The translations under genes were made by a program, and so were the position numbers. Below are positions 7,353 through 13,157 of a stretch of 13,157 bases of DNA, in pieces. The DNA is from Chloroflexota bacterium (GTDB lineage: Bacteria; Chloroflexota; Anaerolineae; Fen-1058): positions 1 to 13,157 of the forward strand of contig JACRBO010000174.1 of NCBI GenBank assembly GCA_016219235.1. Reading direction: 5' to 3'. The notes below the pieces were generated by a model that ran no database searches, was not told where the DNA came from, and saw only the letters and a program-made list of their open reading frames with translations. The first letter of the stretch is position 1. Every line of letters begins with the position of its first letter.

Positions 7353-7387
7353 GTGCGCTGCACCTTCATTGTGTCATCATCCCAGTC

Positions 7388-7484
7388 GTGTCATTCCGAA
7401 TGCCGTGAGGAATCTCTTTCCTGATTGGCACTCGTTGTTGGCCGTGATAGAGATTCCTCGTCGCTACGCTCCTCGGAATGACAC
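7388..7484. repeat. 97-bp imperfect palindrome, copy A
   Basis: The ends are a perfect 12-bp inverted pair, GTGTCATTCCGA (7388-7399) and TCGGAATGACAC (7473-7484). An inner perfect pair follows, GAGGAATCTC (7407-7416) and GAGATTCCTC (7450-7459). The centre (7417-7449) is unpaired. It starts 36 bases upstream of the hsdR ATG and stops 6 bases short of the GIY-YIG stop codon. Copy B at 7799-7898 shares the same ends. Confidence 0.85.
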
Positions 7485-7490
7485 AAGCAG

Positions 7491-7781
7491 TCAGTCTAAC
7501 TCCCCACTCAAATCTTTCCATGTCGGATTCATGGATTCGATCAACGTAACTTTCTTACTGCGCCGCCAGCCTTTGAGTTCCTTCTCTCGCGCCAGCGCCG
7601 AGTGTACGTCGTTGGTGACTTCGTAGAAGACCAGTTGTGTTACATTGTACTTCTGCGTGAAGCCTTCGACGAGTTTCTGTTGATGCTGCTCGACGCGACG
7701 GCGCAAGTCATTCGTCATGCCGATGTAGATGACTCGCGAACGGCTCGCCATGATGTAGACGTAGTATTGCTTGGTCAGCAT
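7491..7781 (-). CDS. Small GIY-YIG domain endonuclease
   Basis: A 96-residue single-domain GIY-YIG protein of the UvrC N-terminal/YhbQ-like type. The GIY counterpart is YVYI (7-10) and the YIG counterpart is IYIG (18-21). The helix NDLRRRVEQH (24-33) carries the active-site arginine region, and AREKELKGW (64-72) the metal-binding Glu66. The C-terminus IESMNPTWKDLS is characteristic of this small subfamily. These enzymes cut DNA in one metal-dependent step; the role of the stand-alone members is not established. ATG 7781 is chosen because GGAG (7790-7793) is 8 bases upstream; the longer frame from 7805 starts inside the flanking repeat and lacks a ribosome site. It shares the strand of hsdS and hsdR and would be co-transcribed. 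No DNA-binding domain is attached, so any target specificity must come from elsewhere. Confidence 0.9.
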   Translation of the reverse strand: MLTKQYYVYIMASRSRVIYIGMTNDLRRRVEQHQQKLVEGFTQKYNVTQLVFYEVTNDVHSALAREKELKGWRRSKKVTLIESMNPTWKDLSGELD

Positions 7782-7798
7782 GGCAACGACTCCGTTTA

Positions 7799-7898
7799 GT
7801 GTCATTCCGAGCGGAGCGAGGAATCTTTTCCTCTGCCGACAATATACGCCGGTCGGGTAGAGATGCTTCGTCGCAAAAGGCGCTCCTCAGCATGACAC
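7799..7898. repeat. 100-bp imperfect palindrome, copy B
   Basis: It starts GTGTCATTCCGA (7799-7810) like copy A, followed by GCGGAGCGAGGAATCT, and ends TCAGCATGACAC (7887-7898), two mismatches from a perfect inverted end. The inner right arm AGATGCTTC is a decayed version of AGATTCCTC. It lies 5 bases upstream of the GIY-YIG ribosome site and 10 bases past the hsdS stop. It is less perfect than copy A, so the two have diverged. Confidence 0.8.
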
Positions 7899-7908
7899 AT
7901 GGATTGGG

Positions 7909-9141
7909 TTATAGCAATGGTTCCACCGAGACTTTGCCAGTTAGTAGGTCTTGCATCAGGCCAGTCTTGAGACGATAGAGTTTAGCAAGGCGTGTGTTTT
8001 CGGATTGTATGCCAGCATCCTGTGCAGCGAAAGCGTTAACAATGCGCTTTTGCTCTTCGAAACTCGGCCATGCGAACAACAGGCCGTTTAGGATCGCTGT
8101 ATTTGCAACCTCACGTCCACCAGCATTGACTGACTCGCGTATTTGCCTTCGGGTTCGTTCGTGAGTGATGCTGTGATGCAAGAAATCTGGATCGGCCAAA
8201 GAATTGGCTAGCGAAATGCGCATCATATTTGAAGACATGATCCAGCCAGACTCTGAAGATCGAACAACCACGGACCGACCCACATCGGCCACTCGTGAGA
8301 ATACCAAGTCACCTTCCTCAACGGCATAGGTGGCCAAAGCGTGGGCTTTACTCTTGCTAATGAAGAGAAGCTCCGACTGAATAAATTCGCCTTCGCCAAG
8401 CGACCCAATGGTTATAACGGGAACGCCTACACCTACCCAATCTCTGGTCTTCAATGAGGAACCGAATGGACCAGTCTTGATGTGCGGCTTATCATGGCGT
8501 CTCTTGGCATCCAAGTGTGACTCTTCCCACTCCGCCGGAATCATCCCCAGCGGCGAGGGCTTGAACTCATGTGTCGCCGGATCGCGCAGTTGACCATGCT
8601 CGTCGATGCCGTGCGTCAGCAGGTCGTTCATCAGGCCGGCTTTGATGCGCTGGTATTTGGCGATCAGCGCTTCGGTCTGTTCGATGACGCGATCAACGGC
8701 GGAGAGGACTTCGGCGATTTTTACCTGTTCAGGTTGCGGCGGAAAAGGAATCTCGATTCCGTAAAATGTTTCTCTCGACAGGCTGGGAACGCCAGTGGCT
8801 TCATTAAAGTACGCCAAGCCAAGCGTCTGAACAAGATTGTAGAGCCACTTGGTTGATCCATCAAAATCGGAAGTGTAGAAAGCGGTGTCAACAGGCCAAA
8901 AGGGATGATCAATGTAGAGGGGATTATCCAGCGTGCCCTTTCGACCGATAATGATAGAGTCCCCCGCGCACAATGCACTCGTACCCATCTCGATTAGGCC
9001 GCCAGTGCCATAGATTGGGATGCTGCCATCCACGGAACGAATCGCCGACTGTAACTTTCCGTAGTTCAGCTTCAGATGGTTCCCAATGCGATCAAACTGC
9101 CATCGATCTGGGATTGATTGTTTTTCGAATCGAAGGCGCAT
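7909..9141 (-). CDS. hsdS: Type I specificity subunit (HsdS)
   Basis: A 410-residue HsdS of normal length. It reads the bipartite DNA target and holds two methylase subunits and the R subunits. Target recognition domain 1 spans about 1-140, ending in GIEIPFPPQPEQVKIAEVL. The central conserved helix 140-178 ends QRIKAGLMNDLLTHG. Target recognition domain 2 spans about 195-362, ending FAWPSFEEQKRIV. The C-terminal helix ends YRLKTGLMQDLLTGKV, a clear repeat of the central one, as expected for the pseudo-symmetric fold. The recognition sequence cannot be read from this. The start lies 5 bases after the hsdM stop, so translation is probably coupled; only a weak GGAT is seen upstream. GC falls in the recognition domains (42% at 8821-8880, 52% at 8041-8100) against 63% at 8581-8640, the usual sign of domain exchange. 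Confidence 0.95.
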   Translation of the reverse strand: MRLRFEKQSIPDRWQFDRIGNHLKLNYGKLQSAIRSVDGSIPIYGTGGLIEMGTSALCAGDSIIIGRKGTLDNPLYIDHPFWPVDTAFYTSDFDGSTKWLYNLVQTLGLAYFNEATGVPSLSRETFYGIEIPFPPQPEQVKIAEVLSAVDRVIEQTEALIAKYQRIKAGLMNDLLTHGIDEHGQLRDPATHEFKPSPLGMIPAEWEESHLDAKRRHDKPHIKTGPFGSSLKTRDWVGVGVPVITIGSLGEGEFIQSELLFISKSKAHALATYAVEEGDLVFSRVADVGRSVVVRSSESGWIMSSNMMRISLANSLADPDFLHHSITHERTRRQIRESVNAGGREVANTAILNGLLFAWPSFEEQKRIVNAFAAQDAGIQSENTRLAKLYRLKTGLMQDLLTGKVSVEPLL

Positions 9142-9146
9142 GAGGC

Positions 9147-11951
9147 TTATCCGATGTATCTCAGCGTTGAAAGAAACCCACGTAATGAGTCAAGTGACTG
9201 CTGACGATCAGATTCAATCTTCGTAGATGCAATCGCGTACTTCTCCCACAGATTCTCAAAGAAATGCACCAGTGCTCGCTGCTCGGTATTCAAATGGCGG
9301 TCAAGTTGCTCGGCAATGAGATCGTAATGCTTGCGCAGGATCAGGTCTCTGGCATCGTCGTCGGTGATGGTGCCGCCCACGGAATCGGCCAGCCGTTCAA
9401 TCGCCGTGATGCGGGTTTGCAGCGTGGCAATGTCACGCGTCAAGGCCGTGCGCTTTTTCTTCTTGTCTTTCTCGGGCAAGTCGAGCGTGTCCACGTCGGC
9501 CAGTTCGGCTTGCGCCTGCGTCAGCAGTTGGCGCGCTTCCAGCGTTTCATCCTCCGGCCCGAATTTCTTAAGCAGGAGTTTCAGTTCCAACTCGAAGCGG
9601 GCATCATCAAGAGCCTTGCGCAGTTGCTTGATGCGTTTCTCGCCGGCGCGGATCGCATCGAGGGCGGATTGGTAAGGCGCGAGGTCGGTGTTGTCAGATG
9701 CTCCCGCTGCGCGAAGCGTGTCAAATCCAGCGGTCTCAGACGACGGATTTGGCAATCCGTCGCGAGCCTCACTAATCGCCGCAATGAGTTGATCGCGCAT
9801 GAGGGCAGCGGTGATCTTCTCGTCCTCTTCAGCCTCGTATTCCAGCACGGCCTGCGCGGCCTCGACGGCTTCTTCCAGCGCACCCTCGGCCTCGCCCAGG
9901 TCGGCTTCCAACTGTTCGATCGCGCGCGCCTCGGCCTGAAAGAACGCCTCGATCAGATACGGGTCGGGAATCAGCGTCGGACTCCAGCCGTTCTGCATGA
10001 TGGTCTTCAGGTCATACTTGATGTTGTCCCACCAGTTGACGAACACGCCCGCCACCTGAAAATCGTCGAGCACGCCCAGCGGCGTGAGCTGCGCCTTGAG
10101 CGATTCGATCAGCGTGCGGCGGACCCTGGGCAGTTGCACGCTGCGCAGCGTCAGATACGCGCCGCCGCTCTCTCTGGCGATCGATCCGGTGTGATTGTTC
10201 ACGCGCCGATCGTCACTCAGCGCCAGCCGCGCAAAATCGGCCTGCGCTTCTGTCCACCAAGCCGATAGGTGATCGCGCGGCTCGATGAGCGTGTGCTGCA
10301 CGTGCGGATCATGTTCGATCAACGCTTTCAGCGCGTCCGGGCCGGATAAGTCCGATCGAAAATCGTAGTAGCGATCATCGCGATCGACGAAGAGCCGATC
10401 GGGCTGGAAACCAAACCGATCGAGTTGGCGGGTCTGCGCGGCCACTTCCGCTTTCGGCACACCGCCGATCAAATGCGCGCGCACATCCTCGGGTTCCGGC
10501 TCCGGCGTGTTATCGACATAGCGGCGAATGTTGAGATTCCAATCGTTGCGCTCGATCTCGGCCCGATCGACCAGGCGCGAATAACGCGGCACGTCCAACT
10601 TATGCGTGAAGACGTGATCGATCTTCTCGACATCTTCGGGGCGCAGCATGTTCTGATTCTTGCCCTCGGCGAACTCGGCATCGGCGTTGATGAAGAACAC
10701 CTTGTCGCGGAGTTCGTCGGGCTTGTGGCGATTGAGCACCAGAATCGCCGCCGGGATGCCCGTGCCGTAAAACAATTTGGGCGGCAGGCCGATGATGCCC
10801 TCGATGACGCCGCCATTGTCGGTGAGCAGCGCCTTGCGGATGTCCTTCTCTTTGCCGCCGCGAAACAGCACGCCGTGCGGCATGACGACCGCGCCGCGCC
10901 CGCTGGCCCGCAGGCTGGCCAGCATGTGCTGCACGAACATCAGATCGGCCTTCTTGCCGGTCTCGGGCGCGAGGCCGTATTTGAAGCGTTCTTTGTGCTG
11001 CACCGTGGCAGCCCGATAATTCTGCGAAAACGGCGGATTGGCGATGACGCGATCGAAGGAGAGCAGCCGGCCGTCGCGCACGTTGAGCGGCTCTTCCAGC
11101 GTATCGCCGAACTCAATGTGCGAGTTGGTGATGTTGTGCAGGATCAGGTTCATCTTGCAGATCGACACGACCGCACCGTCGTTGTCCTGCCCGTGCAGTT
11201 CCAGATTCTTGTCGTCGCCGCCCTGTTCGCCGACGTACTGCGCCGACTGGATCAACATGCCGCCTGATCCGGCGGTGGGATCGTAGACGCTCATGCCTTC
11301 GGCGGGCTTGAGCAGCTGCACCATCAGGCGCACGACGTGGGCAGGCGTGTAGAACTGGCCGCCCTTCTTGCCCGCGCTGTCGGCGAAATATTTGATCAGG
11401 TACTCGTAGGCCGCGCCGAGCAGATCGGGAAACTCGAAGTTGTCGTTGACCAGCACGAACTGCGGCTGATTGAAATGATCGATCAGGTCTTTAAGATCGG
11501 GATCACGGATGACGGGCTTGTCGTTGATCTGCCGGTTGAAGTTGATGTGCTTGAGCACGCCGCTCAGCACTTCGTTCTTGTCTTCCAGTTCGCCCAGCGC
11601 CTTGTTGAGCCGTGAGCCAATGTTGGCGTGCAGGTTTTTGATCGCAGGCTGCGGTTCTTGGTGCTCGTCAACGTAGCCTTCATTCCAGCGCGACAGCGGC
11701 GGCACAAACAGCGTATCACCGTAGGTCTGGCGCAGTTCCAGCAGTTCATCGACTTGCGCGGCAGGCAGGTGCTTGTAGACGCGGCGCAGTTCCAGACGTT
11801 TCGCGTCGAACACATCCGACGTGCGCTTGAGGAACAACATCCCGAAGATGTATTCCTTGTACTCGCTGGCGTCCATCTTGCCGCGCAGAATATCGGCCGC
11901 CGCGAAGAGGAAGTTTTCGAGTTGGGAGAGGGTGATCTTGGAGCGGTTCAT
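9147..11951 (-). CDS. hsdM: Type I DNA adenine methylase subunit (HsdM) with long C-terminal extension
   Basis: A 934-residue HsdM; classical forms are about 500-550. It should transfer a methyl group from S-adenosylmethionine to adenine N6 within the site read by HsdS. The N-terminal HsdM helical domain is at about 8-160. The methylase domain has QFYTP (199-203), SAM-binding motif I DPTAGSGG (224-231), catalytic motif IV NPPF (305-308) and a [12 protein letters not shown] segment (397-408). From about 540 the protein continues with a mixed domain, then long acidic and charged coiled coils (about 672-730 and 759-860), ending in a helix (about 865-934). Residues 730-756 are encoded by a palindromic insert. 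A similar extension occurs in one branch of HsdM proteins; here it may replace or extend contacts with HsdR or HsdS. The promoter gives a probably leaderless mRNA. First gene of the operon. Confidence 0.95.
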   Translation of the reverse strand: MNRSKITLSQLENFLFAAADILRGKMDASEYKEYIFGMLFLKRTSDVFDAKRLELRRVYKHLPAAQVDELLELRQTYGDTLFVPPLSRWNEGYVDEHQEPQPAIKNLHANIGSRLNKALGELEDKNEVLSGVLKHINFNRQINDKPVIRDPDLKDLIDHFNQPQFVLVNDNFEFPDLLGAAYEYLIKYFADSAGKKGGQFYTPAHVVRLMVQLLKPAEGMSVYDPTAGSGGMLIQSAQYVGEQGGDDKNLELHGQDNDGAVVSICKMNLILHNITNSHIEFGDTLEEPLNVRDGRLLSFDRVIANPPFSQNYRAATVQHKERFKYGLAPETGKKADLMFVQHMLASLRASGRGAVVMPHGVLFRGGKEKDIRKALLTDNGGVIEGIIGLPPKLFYGTGIPAAILVLNRHKPDELRDKVFFINADAEFAEGKNQNMLRPEDVEKIDHVFTHKLDVPRYSRLVDRAEIERNDWNLNIRRYVDNTPEPEPEDVRAHLIGGVPKAEVAAQTRQLDRFGFQPDRLFVDRDDRYYDFRSDLSGPDALKALIEHDPHVQHTLIEPRDHLSAWWTEAQADFARLALSDDRRVNNHTGSIARESGGAYLTLRSVQLPRVRRTLIESLKAQLTPLGVLDDFQVAGVFVNWWDNIKYDLKTIMQNGWSPTLIPDPYLIEAFFQAEARAIEQLEADLGEAEGALEEAVEAAQAVLEYEAEEDEKITAALMRDQLIAAISEARDGLPNPSSETAGFDTLRAAGASDNTDLAPYQSALDAIRAGEKRIKQLRKALDDARFELELKLLLKKFGPEDETLEARQLLTQAQAELADVDTLDLPEKDKKKKRTALTRDIATLQTRITAIERLADSVGGTITDDDARDLILRKHYDLIAEQLDRHLNTEQRALVHFFENLWEKYAIASTKIESDRQQSLDSLRGFLSTLRYIG
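9684..9764. repeat. Palindromic repeat in frame inside hsdM
   Basis: CGACGGATT (9741-9749) and AATCCGTCG (9754-9762) form a perfect 9-bp stem with a TGGC loop. Beside it lie two TGTCAGAT/TGTCAAAT-like words (9692-9699 and 9719-9726) around a GCTGCGCGAAGC hairpin. Read as protein it gives a low-complexity, helix-breaking stretch (HsdM residues 730-756, rich in Gly, Ser, Pro, Asp) between two charged helices. It keeps the frame. I infer a REP-like insertion into a linker that tolerates it. Confidence 0.55.
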
Positions 11952-11957
11952 TGAGTG

Positions 11958-11985
11958 ATTGTAGTCGGATTTGGCGGATGGGCAA
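11958..11985 (-). promoter_or_regulatory. hsdM operon promoter, predicted leaderless
   Basis: On the minus strand, TTGCCC (11985-11980), a 16-base spacer and TACAAT (11963-11958) match a housekeeping promoter at 4/6 and 5/6 positions. The -10 box ends only 6 bases before the hsdM ATG, so the transcript should begin at or next to the A of the start codon. No Shine-Dalgarno sequence is present in the 30 bases upstream, which agrees. Confidence 0.5.
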
Positions 11986-11996
11986 ATGGGGTGCGA

Positions 11997-12205
11997 TTAA
12001 GATGATTGATCGGCAAGGCGGGCGCGGATGCGGGCGGCGGCTCTTTGGGCAACGTCGCGTACAGATTGAGCCGGATCGGATTGAGCGATTCGATCACTAT
12101 CTGATAGAATGCTTACGTCTTCATAACTGCCCAACATCCCGACAGCAGTCCGGCGTACCGATGTATCCACGTATTCATCATGAGCTAGCTTACGTTGAGC
12201 CAGTG
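11997..12205 (-). pseudogene. C-terminal remnant of a HEAT-repeat-like protein
   Basis: This frame is open on the minus strand from 12254 to a TAA at 11997-11999. From about 12205 onward it reads like the end of a HEAT or armadillo-type repeat protein: KLAHDEYVDTSVRRTAVGML, then a segment ending SVRDVAQRAAARIRARL and a short tail. Two helix pairs with the typical V-R-x-x-A pattern are visible. Upstream of about 12205 the frame loses this character and meets a stop at 12255-12257. No start with a ribosome site is found; ATG 12137 would give only 46 residues. I read it as the truncated 3' end of a gene whose front is gone. A small independent gene cannot be excluded. Confidence 0.5.
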
Positions 12206-12373
12206 GCGCGGAAGATGGCGAGCAAGATGAAGGTACTGACGGACGAGGACAAGATCATCTTCATCCGCGCCGCCTGCAGCCGTATCTGGATCGATGGAAG
12301 CAACGAAATCGAGATCGAACTGTCGCTGCCTGGCTTAGAAGCATTCGCCAGGCGCGGGGGTGAGGCCGAAGGG
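12206..12373 (+). pseudogene. Possible C-terminal remnant of a site-specific (serine) recombinase
   Basis: Read on the plus strand, this frame gives KVLTDEDKIIFIRAACSRIW, then IDGSNEIEIELSLPGLEAFA and ARRGG. The pattern, an acidic helix, an IRAACSRI helix and a short IEIEL strand, resembles the last 40-50 residues of large serine recombinases. There is no catalytic domain, and upstream the frame overlaps the HEAT-like remnant on the other strand. The frame stays open to 12529, but beyond 12374 it runs antisense to the DUF1684 gene and is not protein-like. A weak promoter-like pair (TTGAGC 12081-12086, TAGAAT 12105-12110) precedes it. The family call is tentative; a fragment of another protein is possible. 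Confidence 0.33.
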
Positions 12374-12374
12374 G

Positions 12375-12923
12375 CTAATGACTCTCGTAATAGTTCTTCT
12401 CCCCCGCTTCAATCCGAACCTTCAGATGATTCTCCCGAGGGGGCAGGGGGCAGGACCAACGCTGGACGGCATTGGGATTTTCCTCATAAGGCTCGTTGTA
12501 CGCGCAATACGGATTGTAGGCATAGTTGAAGTCGATCGCGAACTGGCCGCCGGCGGTCGGCTCGAGGTCGAGGTGGCGCCCCGCGCCGTACGTTTCTTCG
12601 GGCGCAGTGGCATCGACGAAGGGCAGGAAGAAGTAGCCATCGTCGGCATCTTGATAGACTTGCAGCGTGGCCGCTTCGCCGTTCACGTCGAAGGTGAATT
12701 GCCCGTATTTCAGATACTCACGCGCGCCGCCCGTGCTGGTGATCATCGTGACGACGGGTTTGGGATCGTATTCCTCAACCGTAACCCACAACCGTAACAG
12801 CGGATTTTCCGGGAAATACTTCAGGCCGTCAAAGTCCCGCTGCTGATCGGGCGTCAATGGTGACTGCCAGTCGTGTTTGAAGAAGTCATCTTTCTGTTGG
12901 CGGAATTCAGTTAAGTTAGTCAC
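12375..12923 (-). CDS. DUF1684 domain protein
   Basis: A 182-residue protein of the DUF1684 family, whose biochemical role is unknown. The N-terminal helix FRQQKDDFFKHDWQSPL is followed by LKYFPENPLLRLWVTVEEYD, then beta strands including LKYGQFTFDVNGEAATLQVY, the LPFVDATAPEETYGAGRHLD core and the hallmark DFNYAYNPYCAYNEPY followed by RWSCPLPPRENHL. The tyrosine/asparagine/cysteine-rich hallmark suggests a conserved site. No signal peptide is seen. The GTG start at 12923 is chosen because AGGAG (12930-12934) is 6 bases upstream; the in-frame ATG at 12965 has no such site. A 10-residue stretch (EENPNAVQ region) sits between CAYNEPY and RWSCPLPP, where relatives I recall run more directly. It is flanked by a tRNA terminator upstream and gene remnants downstream, so it looks monocistronic. 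Confidence 0.88.
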   Translation of the reverse strand: MTNLTEFRQQKDDFFKHDWQSPLTPDQQRDFDGLKYFPENPLLRLWVTVEEYDPKPVVTMITSTGGAREYLKYGQFTFDVNGEAATLQVYQDADDGYFFLPFVDATAPEETYGAGRHLDLEPTAGGQFAIDFNYAYNPYCAYNEPYEENPNAVQRWSCPLPPRENHLKVRIEAGEKNYYESH

Positions 12924-12989
12924 ACGCCTCTCCTGCAAAACTGGACTGCTTGAATTGTCCCACAAAAACCACGGTCGTTACAGGCAAAC

Positions 12990-13016
12990 AAAAAGCCCTT
13001 CAAAATGAAGGGCTTT
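12990..13016 (-). terminator. Rho-independent terminator of the tRNA gene
   Basis: AAAGCCCTTCA (12992-13002) and TGAAGGGCTTT (13006-13016) form a perfect 11-bp stem with a 3-base loop. On the minus strand it is followed by TTTTTGTTT. It begins 2 bases after the tRNA CCA end, so it clearly terminates the tRNA transcript. Confidence 0.9.
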
Positions 13017-13018
13017 GC

Positions 13019-13110
13019 TGGCGGAGAGGCAGGGATTCGCACCCTGGATGACCCAAAAGAGCCATAACCGTTTTCGAGACCGCCCCGATCAACCACTCTG
13101 GCACCACTCC
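13019..13110 (-). tRNA. tRNA-Ser (anticodon CGA), with unusual stem mismatches
   Basis: A 92-base class II tRNA read on the minus strand, with CCA encoded at 13021-13019 and discriminator G73 at 13022. The anticodon loop CTCGAAA gives CGA, for serine UCG codons. A long variable arm (7-bp stem ATGGCTC/GGGTCAT with TTTT loop) and a T-stem CAGGG/CCCTG are present. Odd points: acceptor pair 5-68 is T-T (GGAGTGG against CCTCTCC), D-stem pair 12-23 is A-C, anticodon-stem pair 29-41 is G-G, and the T-loop TGCGAAT has G where T55 is near universal. The -10 box and terminator are intact. It may be a diverged but used tRNA, a decaying copy, or contain sequence errors. Confidence 0.85.
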
Positions 13111-13141
13111 GGGTTGGGGGCAACACCAGGTTGCGGCGAAG

Positions 13142-13147
13142 ATTATA
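13142..13147 (-). promoter_or_regulatory. -10 box of the tRNA promoter
   Basis: A perfect TATAAT on the minus strand lies 31 bases before the tRNA 5' end, giving a leader of about 25 bases. The -35 box would fall at about 13165-13170, beyond the window. Confidence 0.65.
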
Positions 13148-13157
13148 CACGCGGCGG

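Larger units (their letters stand above)
7388..7898 (-). mobile_element. Putative palindrome-GIY-YIG-palindrome cassette inside the hsd operon
   Basis: A 511-bp unit made of copy A, the GIY-YIG gene with its own ribosome site, and copy B. The gene lies 6 bases from copy A, and the ribosome site lies 5 bases from copy B. The outer ends of the unit are themselves inverted (GTGTCATTCCGA and TCAGCATGACAC, two mismatches). Removing the unit would leave hsdS and hsdR 45 bases apart, an ordinary operon gap. I infer insertion of a small nuclease-bearing element. No clear target duplication is visible, and no transposase is present, so mobility is unproven. Confidence 0.45.

Noticed and set aside
4407..7424. 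A 1005-codon open frame on the plus strand opposite hsdR
   Set aside because: It is the mirror of the hsdR codon pattern in GC-rich DNA. The translation is repetitive in Val/Asp/Gly/Leu with no recognisable domain, whereas the minus frame has all HsdR motifs.
7782..7805. An earlier start for the GIY-YIG gene at 7805
   Set aside because: It lies inside the repeat end and lacks a ribosome site; GGAG at 7790-7793 supports the start at 7781.
7388..7898. The two palindromes as a CRISPR array or phage attachment sites
   Set aside because: There are only two copies, about 300 bases apart, each internally palindromic with a gene between them. There are no regular spacers, and no integrase or tRNA fragment is adjacent.
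9264..11267. Long plus-strand frames opposite hsdM (9264-10268 and 10425-11267)
   Set aside because: Antisense shadows of the well-supported hsdM gene; no domains or ribosome sites stand out.
12920..13150. A 76-codon minus-strand frame across the tRNA gene and terminator
   Set aside because: It is a translation through a tRNA and its hairpin, so not a protein gene.

Overview
The window is a GC-rich bacterial chromosome segment (most rows read 55-65% GC). No rRNA or other phylogenetic marker is present, so the taxon is a guess. GroES, a soluble GAF histidine kinase with a NarL-type regulator, a DUF1684 protein and abundant short palindromic intergenic repeats of the GTCATTCCGA...GAGGAATC type would fit Chloroflexota (Anaerolineae-like), with low confidence.

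Left block (1-953, minus strand): a 68-codon ORF, a small RRM RNA-binding protein and groES. At the very edge is the ribosome site and start codon of the next gene, presumably groEL. An 11-bp inverted repeat sits between the RRM gene and groES; no CIRCE operator is seen.

Signalling block (954-3304, plus strand): a 340-bp divergent intergenic region rich in palindromes precedes a cytoplasmic GAF/HisKA_3 histidine kinase and its NarL/LuxR-type response regulator. The promoter shows a perfect TATAAT, a 15-nt dyad over the -35 region and a 15-bp leader hairpin. The short region 3305-3440, where this pair meets the restriction operon, holds no gene or terminator that I can support.

Defence block (11951 down to 3441, minus strand): a complete type I restriction-modification operon in the order hsdM, hsdS, hsdR, then a YgjP/DUF45-type zinc metallopeptidase. 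A GIY-YIG endonuclease gene with its own ribosome site is packed between two related ~100-bp imperfect palindromes, and this ~511-bp unit fills the hsdS-hsdR gap. A different palindrome lies between hsdR and the metallopeptidase. A third type lies in frame inside the long C-terminal extension of hsdM. The hsdM promoter appears to give a leaderless mRNA. HsdM and HsdS would form the methylase that sets sequence specificity; HsdR adds the translocase and nuclease.

Right block (11997-13157): between hsdM and a DUF1684 gene lie two head-to-head gene remnants, the C-terminal end of a HEAT-repeat-like protein (minus) and what may be the C-terminal end of a recombinase (plus). They suggest past rearrangement next to the defence operon. 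Then come a DUF1684 gene and a tRNA-Ser(CGA)-like gene with a good -10 and terminator, but with mismatches in three stems and an altered T-loop.

The most notable item is the palindrome-GIY-YIG-palindrome cassette inside the type I operon. It looks like a minimal mobile unit and may also set the ratio of restriction to modification subunits.
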